DNA from: an uncultured Eubacteriales bacterium
GTDB lineage: Bacteria; Bacillota; Clostridia; Christensenellales; CAG-314
Direction: 5' to 3'
Length of the DNA: 59,132 nucleotides
NCBI GenBank assembly: GCA_900546875.1
Contig: URET01000004.1
Span: 1-59,132 of the forward strand
The translations under genes were made by a program, and so were the position numbers. Below are positions 16,063 to 25,187 of this stretch, in pieces. The notes beneath the pieces are model-generated. The model made no database searches. It saw only the letters and a list, made by a program, of their open reading frames with translations, and was not told the DNA's origin. Each line of letters opens with the position of its first letter. Position 1 is the first letter of the stretch.

Positions 16063-17823
16063 ATGCAAGGCAGAATAGTTAAAGTCAGCGGGCCGCTCAT
16101 CGTGGCGGAAAACTTAGCTGATGTAAAAATGTACGACGTTGTCAAGGTGGGCGACATGAAGCTCATCGGAGAGGTGATAGAGTTAAGGGGCGACAAGGCT
16201 TCAGTGCAGGTATACGAAGAAACCAACGGGCTCGGAGTGGGAGCGCCGGTATACCCGACGGGGTTGCCTCTTTCCGTAGAACTCGGGCCCGGGCTTATAG
16301 AGGGGATTTTTGACGGGATACAGCGGCCGTTGGATAAGCTCAGCAAGGCATCCGGGGACAGGATAGGAAGAGGGCTGGAAGTTAAGGCTCTTGATCACGA
16401 GAAGCTTTGGGAGTTTAAGGTGACCGCTAAAGAAGGAGACGAAGTGGTCGCAGGCGACGAACTCGGTACCGTACAGGAAACAGTCGTAGTATTGCATAAA
16501 ATAATGGTACCTAACGGAATTGAAGGGAAAATAATAAAGATAGTATCCGACGGCAAGTATAATATAGACGCTGTGATAGCCGAGATAAAGACATCGCACG
16601 GGGTAGAGAAGGTAACGATGGTACAGAACTGGGCGGTAAGGAAGGGGCGTCCTTATAAGCACAAACTGAATCCCGCGATGCCTATGGTGACGGGGCAGAG
16701 AGTAATAGACACGTTTTTCCCTATAGCGAAGGGCGGAGTGGCTGCGGTACCCGGTCCGTTCGGGAGCGGGAAGACGGTGGTGCAGCATCAGCTTGCAAAG
16801 TGGGCGGATGCGGACATAATAGTATATGTAGGATGCGGGGAGCGCGGAAACGAGATGACCGACGTTCTGAACGAATTTCCCGAGCTGACCGACCCTAAAA
16901 CCGGCGAACCGCTCATGAAAAGGACGGTGCTGATTGCCAATACTTCGGACATGCCCGTTGCTGCAAGAGAAGCGTCGATATATACGGGGATAACCATAGC
17001 CGAATATTTCAGGGACATGGGGTACACCGTGGCGATAATGGCAGACAGCACATCGAGATGGGCGGAGTCGCTGAGAGAGATGAGCGGGAGATTGGAAGAA
17101 ATGCCGGGCGAAGAAGGATACCCTGCATACCTGTCGGGCAGACTTGCCGAGTTTTATGAGCGGGCAGGGATAGTTTCGGTAAACGGAAGCAAGGAAGTGG
17201 TAGGGGCAGTTACGGCGATAGGAGCCGTGTCGCCTCCCGGCGGAGACCTGTCCGAACCGGTAAGTCAGGCGACGCTGAGAATAGTCAAAGTATTTTGGGG
17301 GCTTTCGGCTTCACTGGCTTATAAAAGGCATTTCCCCGCTATAGACTGGCTGACGAGTTATTCGCTTTATGCCGATAAGCTTGACGATTGGTTCAATGAA
17401 AACGTATCGGAAGACTTTACTCAGAATACTACCGAAGCCATGAGGATACTGCAGGAAGAAAGCGAACTTGACGAGATAGTAAGATTAGTCGGTATGGACG
17501 CTCTTTCCCCGAAAGACAGACTGACAATGGAAGCGGCAAAGTCATTACGCGAGGATTACCTGCATCAGAACGCGTTTCATGAGACGGATACCTTTACTTC
17601 GCTTAAAAAGCAGTATGAGATGCTGAAGCTGATACTTGAGTGTTACCATGAGGGGTTGGACGCGCTCAATTGCGATGCGGAACTGCAGGATATACTGAAG
17701 CTTCCGGTAAGGGAACAGATAGGAAGAGCGAAATATGTCGAGGAAAAGGATCTCGGAAAGCTCAGCGATATAAGGGCGGAGCTTAAGAAGGAAATGAATG
17801 AGCTCAAAGGAGTACGTCAATGA
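16063..17823 (+). CDS. ntpA: V-type ATPase catalytic subunit A
   Basis: A 586-residue nucleotide-hydrolysing subunit. It has a beta-barrel N-terminus (MQGRIVKVSGPLIVAENL), a bulge domain, the P-loop GPFGSGKT near residue 231, GERGNEMTD with the catalytic Glu, and MADSTSRWAESLREMSGRL. GGAGAAGGT precedes ATG 16063. The last codons overlap ntpB by 4 bases. Length and motifs are typical, with no sign of decay. Confidence 0.98.
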   Translation: MQGRIVKVSGPLIVAENLADVKMYDVVKVGDMKLIGEVIELRGDKASVQVYEETNGLGVGAPVYPTGLPLSVELGPGLIEGIFDGIQRPLDKLSKASGDRIGRGLEVKALDHEKLWEFKVTAKEGDEVVAGDELGTVQETVVVLHKIMVPNGIEGKIIKIVSDGKYNIDAVIAEIKTSHGVEKVTMVQNWAVRKGRPYKHKLNPAMPMVTGQRVIDTFFPIAKGGVAAVPGPFGSGKTVVQHQLAKWADADIIVYVGCGERGNEMTDVLNEFPELTDPKTGEPLMKRTVLIANTSDMPVAAREASIYTGITIAEYFRDMGYTVAIMADSTSRWAESLREMSGRLEEMPGEEGYPAYLSGRLAEFYERAGIVSVNGSKEVVGAVTAIGAVSPPGGDLSEPVSQATLRIVKVFWGLSASLAYKRHFPAIDWLTSYSLYADKLDDWFNENVSEDFTQNTTEAMRILQEESELDEIVRLVGMDALSPKDRLTMEAAKSLREDYLHQNAFHETDTFTSLKKQYEMLKLILECYHEGLDALNCDAELQDILKLPVREQIGRAKYVEEKDLGKLSDIRAELKKEMNELKGVRQ

Positions 17824-19199
17824 ACAGAGAGTATAAAACCATAAGGGAAGTTGTAGGGCCCTTGATGCTTGTTGAAGGAGTGAAAGGCGTAACATACAAT
17901 GAGCTTGTAGCAATAAAGCAGGAAGACGGTCAGATCAGGAGCGGAAAGGTTCTTGAGGTTTACGATGACAAAGCATTGGTCCAGTTGTTTGAAGGCAGTC
18001 AGGGGCTTAAGATAAGCACGGCGAAAGCGGAATTTCTCGGTCACAGTATGATGCTCGGAGTATCGGAAGACATGCTGGGCAGGGTATTTGACGGAATGGG
18101 AAGGCCGAAGGACAATGGTCCCGAAATAATACCCGAAAAGAAGTACGATATCAACGGGCAACCCATAAATCCTTATTCACGCGACTATCCCAATGAATTC
18201 ATACAGACGGGAGTCTCGGCTATAGACGGACTGAATACGCTTGTAAGAGGACAGAAGCTTCCCGTATTTTCCGCAAGCGGTTTGCCGCACGCGCAACTTG
18301 CGGCGCAGATAGCAAGACAGGCAAAGGTACTCAAAAAGGACGACAATTTTGCCGTAGTATTTGCGGCAATGGGCATAACATACGAAGAGGCGCAGTTTTT
18401 TATAGATGATTTTTCAAAAACCGGGGCAATCGAAAGAGCGGTTCTGTTCATGAATCTTGCGAACGATCCTGCAATCGAAAGGATATCGACTCCCAGGATG
18501 GCGCTCACAGCGGCGGAATACCTTGCATTTGAAAAGGATATGCAGGTTTTGGTTATCATGACTGACATTACAAACTATGCCGAGGCGTTGAGAGAAACGT
18601 CTGCAGCCAGGAAGGAGGTCCCCGGAAGAAGAGGGTATCCCGGATATTTGTATACTGACCTGGCGAGCATGTATGAGCGTGCGGGAAGGATAAAAGGAAA
18701 GAAGGGGAGCATAACTCAGATACCCATTCTTACAATGCCGGAGGACGATAAAACTCATCCTATACCTGACCTTACGGGGTATATAACGGAGGGACAGATA
18801 ATACTTTCGAGGGAGCTTTATAAAAAGGGATATAATCCGCCGATAGACGTATTGCCGAGTCTGTCGAGGCTCAAGGACAAGGGTATCGGAGAAGGTAAAA
18901 CGCGAGAAGACCATGCGAGCACAATGAATCAGTTGTTTGCGTGTTATGCAACGGGGAAGGAGGCAAAAGAACTTGCTTCCATACTCGGCGAAAGTGCGCT
19001 GACCGACATAGACAAGCTATATGCACGTTTTGCGGCGGAGTTCGAGAAGTATTACATTGCTCAGGGATACAATACCAACAGGAGCATTCAGGAGACTCTG
19101 GATCTCGGCTGGACGCTTTTGGGGCTTTTGCCGCGTTCGGAATTGAAGAGGATATCCGATAAAATGCTGGACAAATATTATAAACCGAGGAATATCTGA
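17820..19199 (+). CDS. ntpB: V-type ATPase subunit B
   Basis: A 459-residue non-catalytic nucleotide-binding subunit that alternates with A in the head ring. It lacks a Walker A motif at the P-loop position (PVFSASGLPHAQLAAQIARQ), as expected for B. It has the family motifs DGMGRPKDNGPEI, ETSAARKEVPGRRGYPGYLY and LPSLSRLKDKGIGEGKTR. Coupled to ntpA by a 4-base overlap and to ntpD by a 1-base overlap. Confidence 0.98.
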   Translation: MNREYKTIREVVGPLMLVEGVKGVTYNELVAIKQEDGQIRSGKVLEVYDDKALVQLFEGSQGLKISTAKAEFLGHSMMLGVSEDMLGRVFDGMGRPKDNGPEIIPEKKYDINGQPINPYSRDYPNEFIQTGVSAIDGLNTLVRGQKLPVFSASGLPHAQLAAQIARQAKVLKKDDNFAVVFAAMGITYEEAQFFIDDFSKTGAIERAVLFMNLANDPAIERISTPRMALTAAEYLAFEKDMQVLVIMTDITNYAEALRETSAARKEVPGRRGYPGYLYTDLASMYERAGRIKGKKGSITQIPILTMPEDDKTHPIPDLTGYITEGQIILSRELYKKGYNPPIDVLPSLSRLKDKGIGEGKTREDHASTMNQLFACYATGKEAKELASILGESALTDIDKLYARFAAEFEKYYIAQGYNTNRSIQETLDLGWTLLGLLPRSELKRISDKMLDKYYKPRNI

Positions 19200-19834
19200 T
19201 GGTAGCGGAAAAACTCAATGTCAATCCTACGAGGATGGAGCTTAAGCGACTGAAAGGCAGGCTGAAGACCGCGCAAAGAGGACATAAGCTTCTCAAGGAT
19301 AAGACAGACGAAATGGTCAGAAAATTTATAGTGTTTGCACGCGAAAATAAACGGCTGAGAGAAGAGGTGGAAGAGAGATTGGCATCTGCACTGGCCGGGT
19401 TCATGCTTGCGCGCGCGACAGACACGCCGCAGGCGGTGGAAGAAGCGATAATGATGCCTTCACGCAGCGTAGAGCTTGAATGCGGGAAAAAAAGCATGAT
19501 GGGGATAGCCGTTCCTTCGGTGACGGTGAAGGAAAACAGTACGGGCGGACTGTTTCCTTACGGATTCAAGACTGTCACGGCAGAGCTTGACAAATCTATC
19601 GGAAATCTGAATAATCTGATGACCGATCTGATCAGACTCAGCGAAGCGGAAAAGATATGCAATATGCTTGCAGACGAGATAGAAAAAAACAAAAGACGCG
19701 TAAACGCTCTCGAAAACGTGATGATACCTCAATTGGAAGCGACGATAAAGTATATAACGATGAAACTTGATGAAAACGAAAGGAGTTCACTTGTGCGTCT
19801 GATGAAAGTCAAGTCCATGATAGAGGGCAGATAG
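19199..19834 (+). CDS. ntpD: V-type ATPase central shaft subunit D
   Basis: A 211-residue long antiparallel coiled coil that forms the rotating shaft. The N-terminus VNPTRMELKRLKGRLKTA and the C-terminal helix NALENVMIPQLEATIKYI are family hallmarks. It is the last gene of the operon and is followed by a hairpin at 19856-19901. No ntpH or ntpJ-like gene follows, unlike Enterococcus. Confidence 0.96.
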   Translation: MVAEKLNVNPTRMELKRLKGRLKTAQRGHKLLKDKTDEMVRKFIVFARENKRLREEVEERLASALAGFMLARATDTPQAVEEAIMMPSRSVELECGKKSMMGIAVPSVTVKENSTGGLFPYGFKTVTAELDKSIGNLNNLMTDLIRLSEAEKICNMLADEIEKNKRRVNALENVMIPQLEATIKYITMKLDENERSSLVRLMKVKSMIEGR

Positions 19835-19855
19835 GAGAAAGATAATGAAGACAAA

Positions 19856-19901
19856 AAGCCGTCATTCCCGGCAAAGCGAAAGCATCGGGCATGAACGGCT
19901 T
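19856..19901 (+). terminator. Hairpin after the V-ATPase operon
   Basis: AAGCCGT pairs with ACGGCTT, with an inner CCCG/CGGG pair, but there is no T-run after it. It may end or stabilise the operon mRNA. A 21-codon frame (19845-19910) with a GGAGAAAGAT site overlaps it and is probably fortuitous. Confidence 0.4.
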
Positions 19902-19955
19902 AAGTCGTAAGAAAGAGGAAAGATACCGATTTTTATTAAGGTGCATAAAATTTTT

Positions 19956-20552
19956 ATGACGGTAAATATAGATTTGACCGACGTCGTTCTGGATACCGAA
20001 AGACTTATCCTCCGGACATGGAGAGAAGATGATCTGAATGACTTTTATGAATATGCTTCAGTTGAAGGAGTAGGCGAAATGGCAGGATGGCCTCATCATG
20101 CCTGTTTGGAAAATACACGAGCAATACTGGACTGTTTTATAGCAGAGAAAAATGTATTTGCAATCCAACTGAAGGAGAGCGATAAGGTAATAGGGTCTCT
20201 TGGGTTTCATAAATCCTGGACAGAGGGAAAAAAGAAATATGCACACCTCAAAGCTGTAGAGATAGGCTATGTATTGTCCGAGGATTATTGGGGAAAAGGA
20301 CTTATGACGGAAGCTGTGAAAAGGGCGATAAAATATTTATTTGAAGAAACTTCTTCAGAAGCCGTAACAGTTGCGCATTTTATCGGAAATTATCGATCTG
20401 AAGGAGTGATCAGAAAGTGCGGATTCAAGTTTGCGGAAGAAAGCGAATATTATTCGATACAAATGAAAAGGAGTTTTTGCAGCAGAAATTACATACTTAT
20501 AAAGCCGGCAAAGTACGAAAGCCCGAAAACCGGAGAGTCCGAAGCTGTATGA
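19956..20552 (+). CDS. GNAT acetyltransferase, RimJ/RimL-like
   Basis: A 198-residue acetyltransferase that would move an acetyl group from acetyl-CoA to an amino group of a protein N-terminus or small molecule. It begins with LDTERLILRTWREDDL, has the acetyl-CoA motif YWGKGLMTEAVKRAIKYLF and the family end pattern NYRSEGVIRKCGFKF. ATG 19956 is preferred because AAGGTG lies about 12 bases before it; GTG 19941 lacks a site. The substrate is not deducible from the sequence or neighbours. Confidence 0.88.
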   Translation: MTVNIDLTDVVLDTERLILRTWREDDLNDFYEYASVEGVGEMAGWPHHACLENTRAILDCFIAEKNVFAIQLKESDKVIGSLGFHKSWTEGKKKYAHLKAVEIGYVLSEDYWGKGLMTEAVKRAIKYLFEETSSEAVTVAHFIGNYRSEGVIRKCGFKFAEESEYYSIQMKRSFCSRNYILIKPAKYESPKTGESEAV

Positions 20553-21013
20553 AGGAATAAATTTGCCTTTATTTTAAATGTTTGTAATGTTTCCGGGGAT
20601 AAATATATTTATACAGGATATTTGACGAAGTACAAGAAATTTAATTATTTTTAACAGGAAGTAAACGAAGATAAATTCTTGCATTGTTTTTTCCGTGCAG
20701 TCTGAAAAACAATAAAAAAGAAAAGACTTGATGTTTATTCCGGATAGCGGAAAAGAAGTTTCTCACATGGGACGAACGGGCAGTTGTTTAAAAATGAGAT
20801 TACTGATCCGATATTGAGAACGGCAAAAGCCCGATACAAAGGATAAAATCCGGCAAATAATAAACATATAAGACCCGGCGGAAGTACAAGACGGAAAGCA
20901 AGGATCGGAAAATGGTAAAAAAAGACGTCGGAAGTCCGAAAGAGAAAAACAAATACCGACGGAAGTGCAAAAAAATACGAAAGCAAAAGCAAAATGATCA
21001 TATAAAACAAATA
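20553..21013. other. Non-coding stretch left of the candidate RNA
   Basis: No supportable gene. On the minus strand a 138-codon frame (21151-20735) runs through here. Its first third lies in the candidate structured RNA and the remainder is T-rich hydrophobic sequence, so it is probably not a protein. Several A-runs on the plus strand (for example 20917-20923) would be U-tracts on the minus strand and could end the RNA transcript. Confidence 0.4.
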
Positions 21014-21220
21014 TCCCGCCTTGCCGTCGCGGACAACCCTCAACCTGCAGCTAACAGGGTGGGTAACTAGCCGACGTTCGTTGTCTTCCACTGTGGATAT
21101 GATCCGATTTGCTTCATCACAGCAAGAGGCCTGACATTGATTGCCGGACATCGTTCCCTTTAAGGTAATGTGGTTGACGCATATGATCCGCTAACGAACA
21201 AGGCAGGAAGATGTTTGTTT
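21014..21220 (-). ncRNA. Candidate structured RNA, about 200 nt, family unknown
   Basis: A minus-strand promoter (TTTACA, 17 bp, TATACT) points to a transcript starting near 21220. Near its 5' end UCCUGCCUUG (21208-21199) can pair with CAAGGCGGGA (21023-21014), a 10-bp helix with one G-U pair that closes almost 190 bases. Inside, GUUCGUU (21199-21193) can pair with AACGAAC (21082-21076), and ACCCU/AGGGU can form a hairpin around 21035-21061. CGGAUCAUAU occurs twice. Protein coding is unlikely. Riboregulator, 6S-like or raiA-type RNA are all possible, and the family was not identified. Confidence 0.5.
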
Positions 21221-21226
21221 ATATAT

Positions 21227-21255
21227 AGTATATATGTAAAAGCCGGATTTGTAAA
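21227..21255 (-). promoter_or_regulatory. Minus-strand promoter of the candidate RNA
   Basis: TTTACA (21255-21250) and TATACT (21232-21227) are 17 bp apart, with an AT-rich discriminator. Confidence 0.6.
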
Positions 21256-21299
21256 CCTAAATTACTAAAAAAATTAAGAAAAAACACCGTAAAAATTAC

Positions 21300-21328
21300 T
21301 TGATTTATTTAAGCTTCTTTGGTATAAT
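21300..21328 (+). promoter_or_regulatory. Promoter of tRNA-Glu
   Basis: TTGATT and a perfect TATAAT are 17 bp apart, ending 26 bases before the mature tRNA. Confidence 0.8.
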
Positions 21329-21354
21329 ATGAAAGCTGTTGCAAAATGCTGTAA

Positions 21355-21429
21355 GCCTCCATAGTCTAGCGGTTAGGACGCCGCCCTCTCACGGCGGAAT
21401 CAGGGGTTCGAGTCCCCTTGGGGGTACCA
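21355..21429 (+). tRNA. tRNA-Glu (anticodon CTC)
   Basis: A 75-base tRNA with encoded CCA. Acceptor strands GCCTCCA and TGGGGGT pair with two G-U contacts. The anticodon stem CCGCC/GGCGG holds loop CTCTCAC, giving CTC, which reads GAG glutamate codons. The T-arm GGGGTTCGAGTCCCC is perfect. It has its own promoter and terminator, so it is a single-gene unit. Confidence 0.97.
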
Positions 21430-21432
21430 ATT

Positions 21433-21473
21433 CGTTGCGGTCATGTTGATGCCGCAACGTTTTTTTTTTTTTT
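21433..21473 (+). terminator. Strong terminator of tRNA-Glu
   Basis: CGTTGCGG pairs with CCGCAACG around an 11-base loop, followed by 14 T residues. Confidence 0.92.
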
Positions 21474-21887
21474 GCAATAAGATATTGTTTTAAAAGAAAA
21501 ATGTTTTTTAGTTTGAAATATCGCGGAGAAGTATCAAATGCGAATAAAAGTCCGTGAAATCAAAGTAATTTGTAATTTTTAAATTCGGAAGGACGAAGAA
21601 TATCGGATATATGAAAGTTCGGGATATCACAGACTTTCAGAGCGGAAGGACGCCTCGGTACAGGTTCCTGATAAACTGAGAGATGCCGCTTTTTCAACGA
21701 TCATGCTTTTCCGGACATGAGTCATTACGGAACGGAGATAAAGGGTATTTCAAACTTTATCGGTTTTGAAGATTTTACCGGATTGATCAGAATTGTTTTT
21801 TATCGAACATATGAATTTAAAAAAGGAATAACAGTCTGTTTTTCAGAATGATACAGTGACAGGGGTGGGTAAAATATTCGACAATAA
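21474..21887. other. Non-coding stretch before the surface-protein gene
   Basis: About 400 bases with no reading frame of note, no tRNA-like fold and no clear repeat. Nothing beyond the promoter at its right end could be recognised. Confidence 0.5.
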
Positions 21888-21916
21888 TAGACAAAATGAA
21901 ACAAATATGGTAAAAT
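21888..21916 (+). promoter_or_regulatory. Promoter of the surface-protein gene
   Basis: TAGACA and TAAAAT are 17 bp apart. Transcription would begin near 21923, after the upstream ATG at 21917, which argues that translation starts at 21944. Confidence 0.55.
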
Positions 21917-21943
21917 ATGGAAAAGCAATCAGAGAGTCAGAAG

Positions 21944-24900
21944 ATGAAAATCATGGCGTTTGTGATCATTTTGATATTGACGGTCGGAATGTTCGTATGT
22001 ATCGGCAGCATACGGACGGGCATAAGCGCTGAAGAAAAAGATTTTTCATACATACCCGTTATTGACGGAAGTGCGCTGATCTATACCGGAGAAGAACTGG
22101 AATATCTTTTTATAAGTTATTCTTCCGGATACGATATATTTCTTTTCGACGCAGAAGAATACAAGCCAAAGCTTTTTGATCCGAGAAAACTGAATTATAA
22201 ACTCATGGACGATATAGATTTGTCAGGCAAAACTATAGATGCGTTAGGAAGTGAAACTTATCCTTTTAGCGGGATGTTTGACGGGAACGGGCATACGTTA
22301 TACATGAAAGGAGGCTTGATCGACTATGGAGACGGATGCAGTGTAACGGGGCTCACTCTTAAAGGAGAGATATCATATATAGTTAAATATATTGTAAACG
22401 CCGAAAAGGGGAGGTTTAAAGACATATACCTTTCGGGAAGCCTGACCGGTTCGCCAGTGTTAAAAGCGGATGGGAAAATCGTTCTTGAAAACGTGAACGT
22501 AGCCGGTACGATGACGGCTTCGGGCAAACAAGGCGGATTGGTGGGAGAATGCGGCGAGGCTGAAGTATACGACTGCAGTGTGACGCTGTCTGTGCAAGCG
22601 GACATTTTCGGCGGCGCAGTCTACAGAGCCGAAAGATTAAAGTGTGAAAATCTCACGGTAAAAGCGGAGATAAGAGCGGCTGAATGTGCCGGGATAGCGG
22701 TGGAATGCGGATACGCGGAGATCAATCTCGGAAATGCGTTCGTCGTAAGGCTTTACGGAGAAGGAGGAAGTTTTATCAACAAGGCGGAAGAGGTTATAAT
22801 GCATGATTTTACGCTTGATTCACCGCTGACAGCGCCCGGAGTAATTCGAACGAATTCCGTTACCGCTTCCTCGGTGGAAGTCGGTATGGATTGCAAAGGA
22901 TATGAACAAAGCGCCGCATTTGCCGTGGAGTCGGAAGAAGCAGTATTTTACGGATGCGTCGTGAAGGGGGAAGCCGAAGGCGGAAATGTCGGCGGGTTTG
23001 TAGTCAATACGGGAAGTTTTCAGGCATACGGATGTGAATCTTATGCAAAATTGTCTGCAGAAGGTTATTCCGGCGGATTTGCGGCTTCAGCTAACAGTGT
23101 ATTGGTTGAGAAGTGTGCAGTATACGGTAGCGTATCGGGCAGGATTTCAGGCGGTATCTGCGGCAGTGCCGTAGAGGTTACGGTAAAAAGCTGTTTTGCG
23201 GAAAACGAAGGAAGTTATCCCGCGTTGTGCGGTGCACTGACGCGCGGCGAAATAACCGATACTGTCGTTAAAGGCGGGAAATATATTTTGGGGAACAGTG
23301 TCATAAGCGGGTCATTGTATTTAGAAGATGTAACGTCATATTGTTCGTTATGCGACGAGGTATATCTCAGAAAAGACAGCGAAATTATAATAAAGAATTC
23401 CGATTTTTTTATGCAGAAACCTCTTTTCGGAAAGATATCGTCTGACGAAGGAACTGTATCTGTAAGCGATACGTACTTTAACTTCGATATAGAGGAAGAA
23501 GAGGAAGGCGTGTCACCGCTGGCGGGGCAGTTTAACGGAGAAAACTGCACTTTTTCCGTAACGGATAATATTTTTGAAGGAAAACTCAGCGCATTTGAGA
23601 CAGCTTCGGTGCTGAGGGCAGGCGACGGAGCAGACGGTCGTATCGAAAACAATCTGATATGTGTATTTGCAGAGTCGGAGACAGCGTATCCTTTCACTTT
23701 GAAAGACGACAGTTTTATCATAGAGGAAAATCTTTATTGTTCTCCAGAATACGGCGATATCCCCGAAGGCAACGCGACGGGTGTATACATAATGTCTTTA
23801 TCCGCCGTATATGACGGGACTCCCAGATTTCCCGACATATTTTCTTCCGGGGAGCTGGAGGTAAGCTATACACTTGACGGTAAGGAGGTCATACCCGTTG
23901 ACGCAGGAACGTATCTTGTCACGCTCACTACCGGACAGCGCAGTTTTTCGTTTTATTTTACGATTGAAAAGGCGACGATAAAGGTCAATGAAGATTTTAC
24001 GCGTAAATATACGGGGAAAGCGATATCGTTGCCTATGGAAGACGCGCTTTTTATGTCGGACGGTAAGATAGTGACGCCTGTTGAAGCCGGAGTATACGAA
24101 TATACGTGCACTGTGGAAAGCAAAAACGTTCGTTACATGTATGAAGGGACCCTGACTGTGGAAAAGGTCCCTCTTCCGGAACTGTATAAGCCGAGATTCG
24201 AATTTGCGATCACCTCCAAGGAGTACGACGGTCTGCCTTTTGAGCTTAAGGTAATAAACGAATGTCCCGGGATAGGGTATGAAATAAGGTACATGTCCGG
24301 TTCGTCTTATACGGATCATGTTCCCGTACTTCCCGGCATTTACAGGGCCATCCTCATAATGGATATATCCGACAGCTATACCGGAGCGCCTTATTCGGAT
24401 ACAGCAGACGAGCTGATACTGGAAATAAGAAGTATCGGAGTTAAAATAACCGCGGGTGACGCAGAGTATTATTTTGACGAAACGCCGCCGGCATTCACTT
24501 ATACCGTAAGCGGAATATCGAAAAAAGAGTATGCTGCCGTCAGAAATTACAATTCAGTTAATATAAGTCATAAAGGTGTGTATCCGGGCGAGTACGAGCT
24601 GTCGGTGACGGGTTACGCGGATTCTCTGATATACGAATTTGAATACCTGAGCGGAAAAGTGACGCTTTTAAAAGGGAACCGTATGCCGCCGGAAGCGGAC
24701 AGCGTTACTGTCGGAACCGAAAACAATACCATAATAATACAGACCTATGATCCTTATCTTGAATTTTCGCTTGACGGTGTAAATTATGAGCAGACAGAAT
24801 ATTTTCGCAGACTTGAAGCGGGGAAATATCAGCTGTACGTGAGATATGCGGAAACGAAATATTATAATCCGTCTGAACCTCTGATAATCGAAGTGGAGGT

Positions 24901-25036
24901 ATATTACAGATTTTATGAAAGTCCGTGGTTCGTGATAGTGACGGGCACAGTGATGACGGGAGTTGTGGCGGCGATCTGTCTGTTCAGATCGAAGAAGAAT
25001 AAGAGAGTTGAAAGGAAGACGTGGAGAAGAGGGTGA
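21944..25036 (+). CDS. Large membrane-anchored surface protein with beta-helix-like and MBG-like repeats
   Basis: A 1030-residue exported protein of unknown ligand. It has an N-terminal signal segment (KIMAFVIILILTVGMFVCIG), then about 550 residues of short repeated beta-strand units resembling GLUG/right-handed-helix repeats (MDDIDLSG.., FSGMFDGNGHTL, then many GGFxV-type turns). Next come several roughly 80-residue Ig-like modules with the YDGTPRFPDI.. VDAGTYLVTL pattern seen in MBG-type bacterial domains (YTGKAISLPM, YDGLPFELKV). Last is one C-terminal helix (WFVIVTGTVMTGVVAAICLF) with a basic tail, so it stays in the cell membrane and faces outward. No LPxTG motif is present. The promoter position favours ATG 21944 over ATG 21917, and neither has a strong ribosome site. 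An adhesin or glycan-binding role is only a guess. Confidence 0.75.
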   Translation: MKIMAFVIILILTVGMFVCIGSIRTGISAEEKDFSYIPVIDGSALIYTGEELEYLFISYSSGYDIFLFDAEEYKPKLFDPRKLNYKLMDDIDLSGKTIDALGSETYPFSGMFDGNGHTLYMKGGLIDYGDGCSVTGLTLKGEISYIVKYIVNAEKGRFKDIYLSGSLTGSPVLKADGKIVLENVNVAGTMTASGKQGGLVGECGEAEVYDCSVTLSVQADIFGGAVYRAERLKCENLTVKAEIRAAECAGIAVECGYAEINLGNAFVVRLYGEGGSFINKAEEVIMHDFTLDSPLTAPGVIRTNSVTASSVEVGMDCKGYEQSAAFAVESEEAVFYGCVVKGEAEGGNVGGFVVNTGSFQAYGCESYAKLSAEGYSGGFAASANSVLVEKCAVYGSVSGRISGGICGSAVEVTVKSCFAENEGSYPALCGALTRGEITDTVVKGGKYILGNSVISGSLYLEDVTSYCSLCDEVYLRKDSEIIIKNSDFFMQKPLFGKISSDEGTVSVSDTYFNFDIEEEEEGVSPLAGQFNGENCTFSVTDNIFEGKLSAFETASVLRAGDGADGRIENNLICVFAESETAYPFTLKDDSFIIEENLYCSPEYGDIPEGNATGVYIMSLSAVYDGTPRFPDIFSSGELEVSYTLDGKEVIPVDAGTYLVTLTTGQRSFSFYFTIEKATIKVNEDFTRKYTGKAISLPMEDALFMSDGKIVTPVEAGVYEYTCTVESKNVRYMYEGTLTVEKVPLPELYKPRFEFAITSKEYDGLPFELKVINECPGIGYEIRYMSGSSYTDHVPVLPGIYRAILIMDISDSYTGAPYSDTADELILEIRSIGVKITAGDAEYYFDETPPAFTYTVSGISKKEYAAVRNYNSVNISHKGVYPGEYELSVTGYADSLIYEFEYLSGKVTLLKGNRMPPEADSVTVGTENNTIIIQTYDPYLEFSLDGVNYEQTEYFRRLEAGKYQLYVRYAETKYYNPSEPLIIEVEVYYRFYESPWFVIVTGTVMTGVVAAICLFRSKKNKRVERKTWRRG

Positions 25037-25084
25037 AAAGTGGTATAAAAACGGGATAAAACGAAGAGGAATGCCTGAAGCAAA

Positions 25085-25113
25085 TTGACAAAAACAAAGC
25101 GATAATGTATAAT
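25085..25113 (+). promoter_or_regulatory. Consensus promoter of pgcA
   Basis: TTGACA and TATAAT are both perfect and 17 bp apart, about 75 bases before the start codon. This is one of the strongest promoters in the window. Confidence 0.85.
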
Positions 25114-25187
25114 GTTAGAAACAGGCACGGGAAGACTTTCGATGATGACAAATAAACCGAAAAAATGCGGGGAATACGGAGGTTACA

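Noticed and set aside
20735..21151. 138-codon minus-strand frame with hydrophobic segments as a membrane protein
   Set aside because: Its first part is better explained by long-range RNA pairing, it begins about 70 bases after a promoter inside the paired region, and no family or clear topology was recognised.
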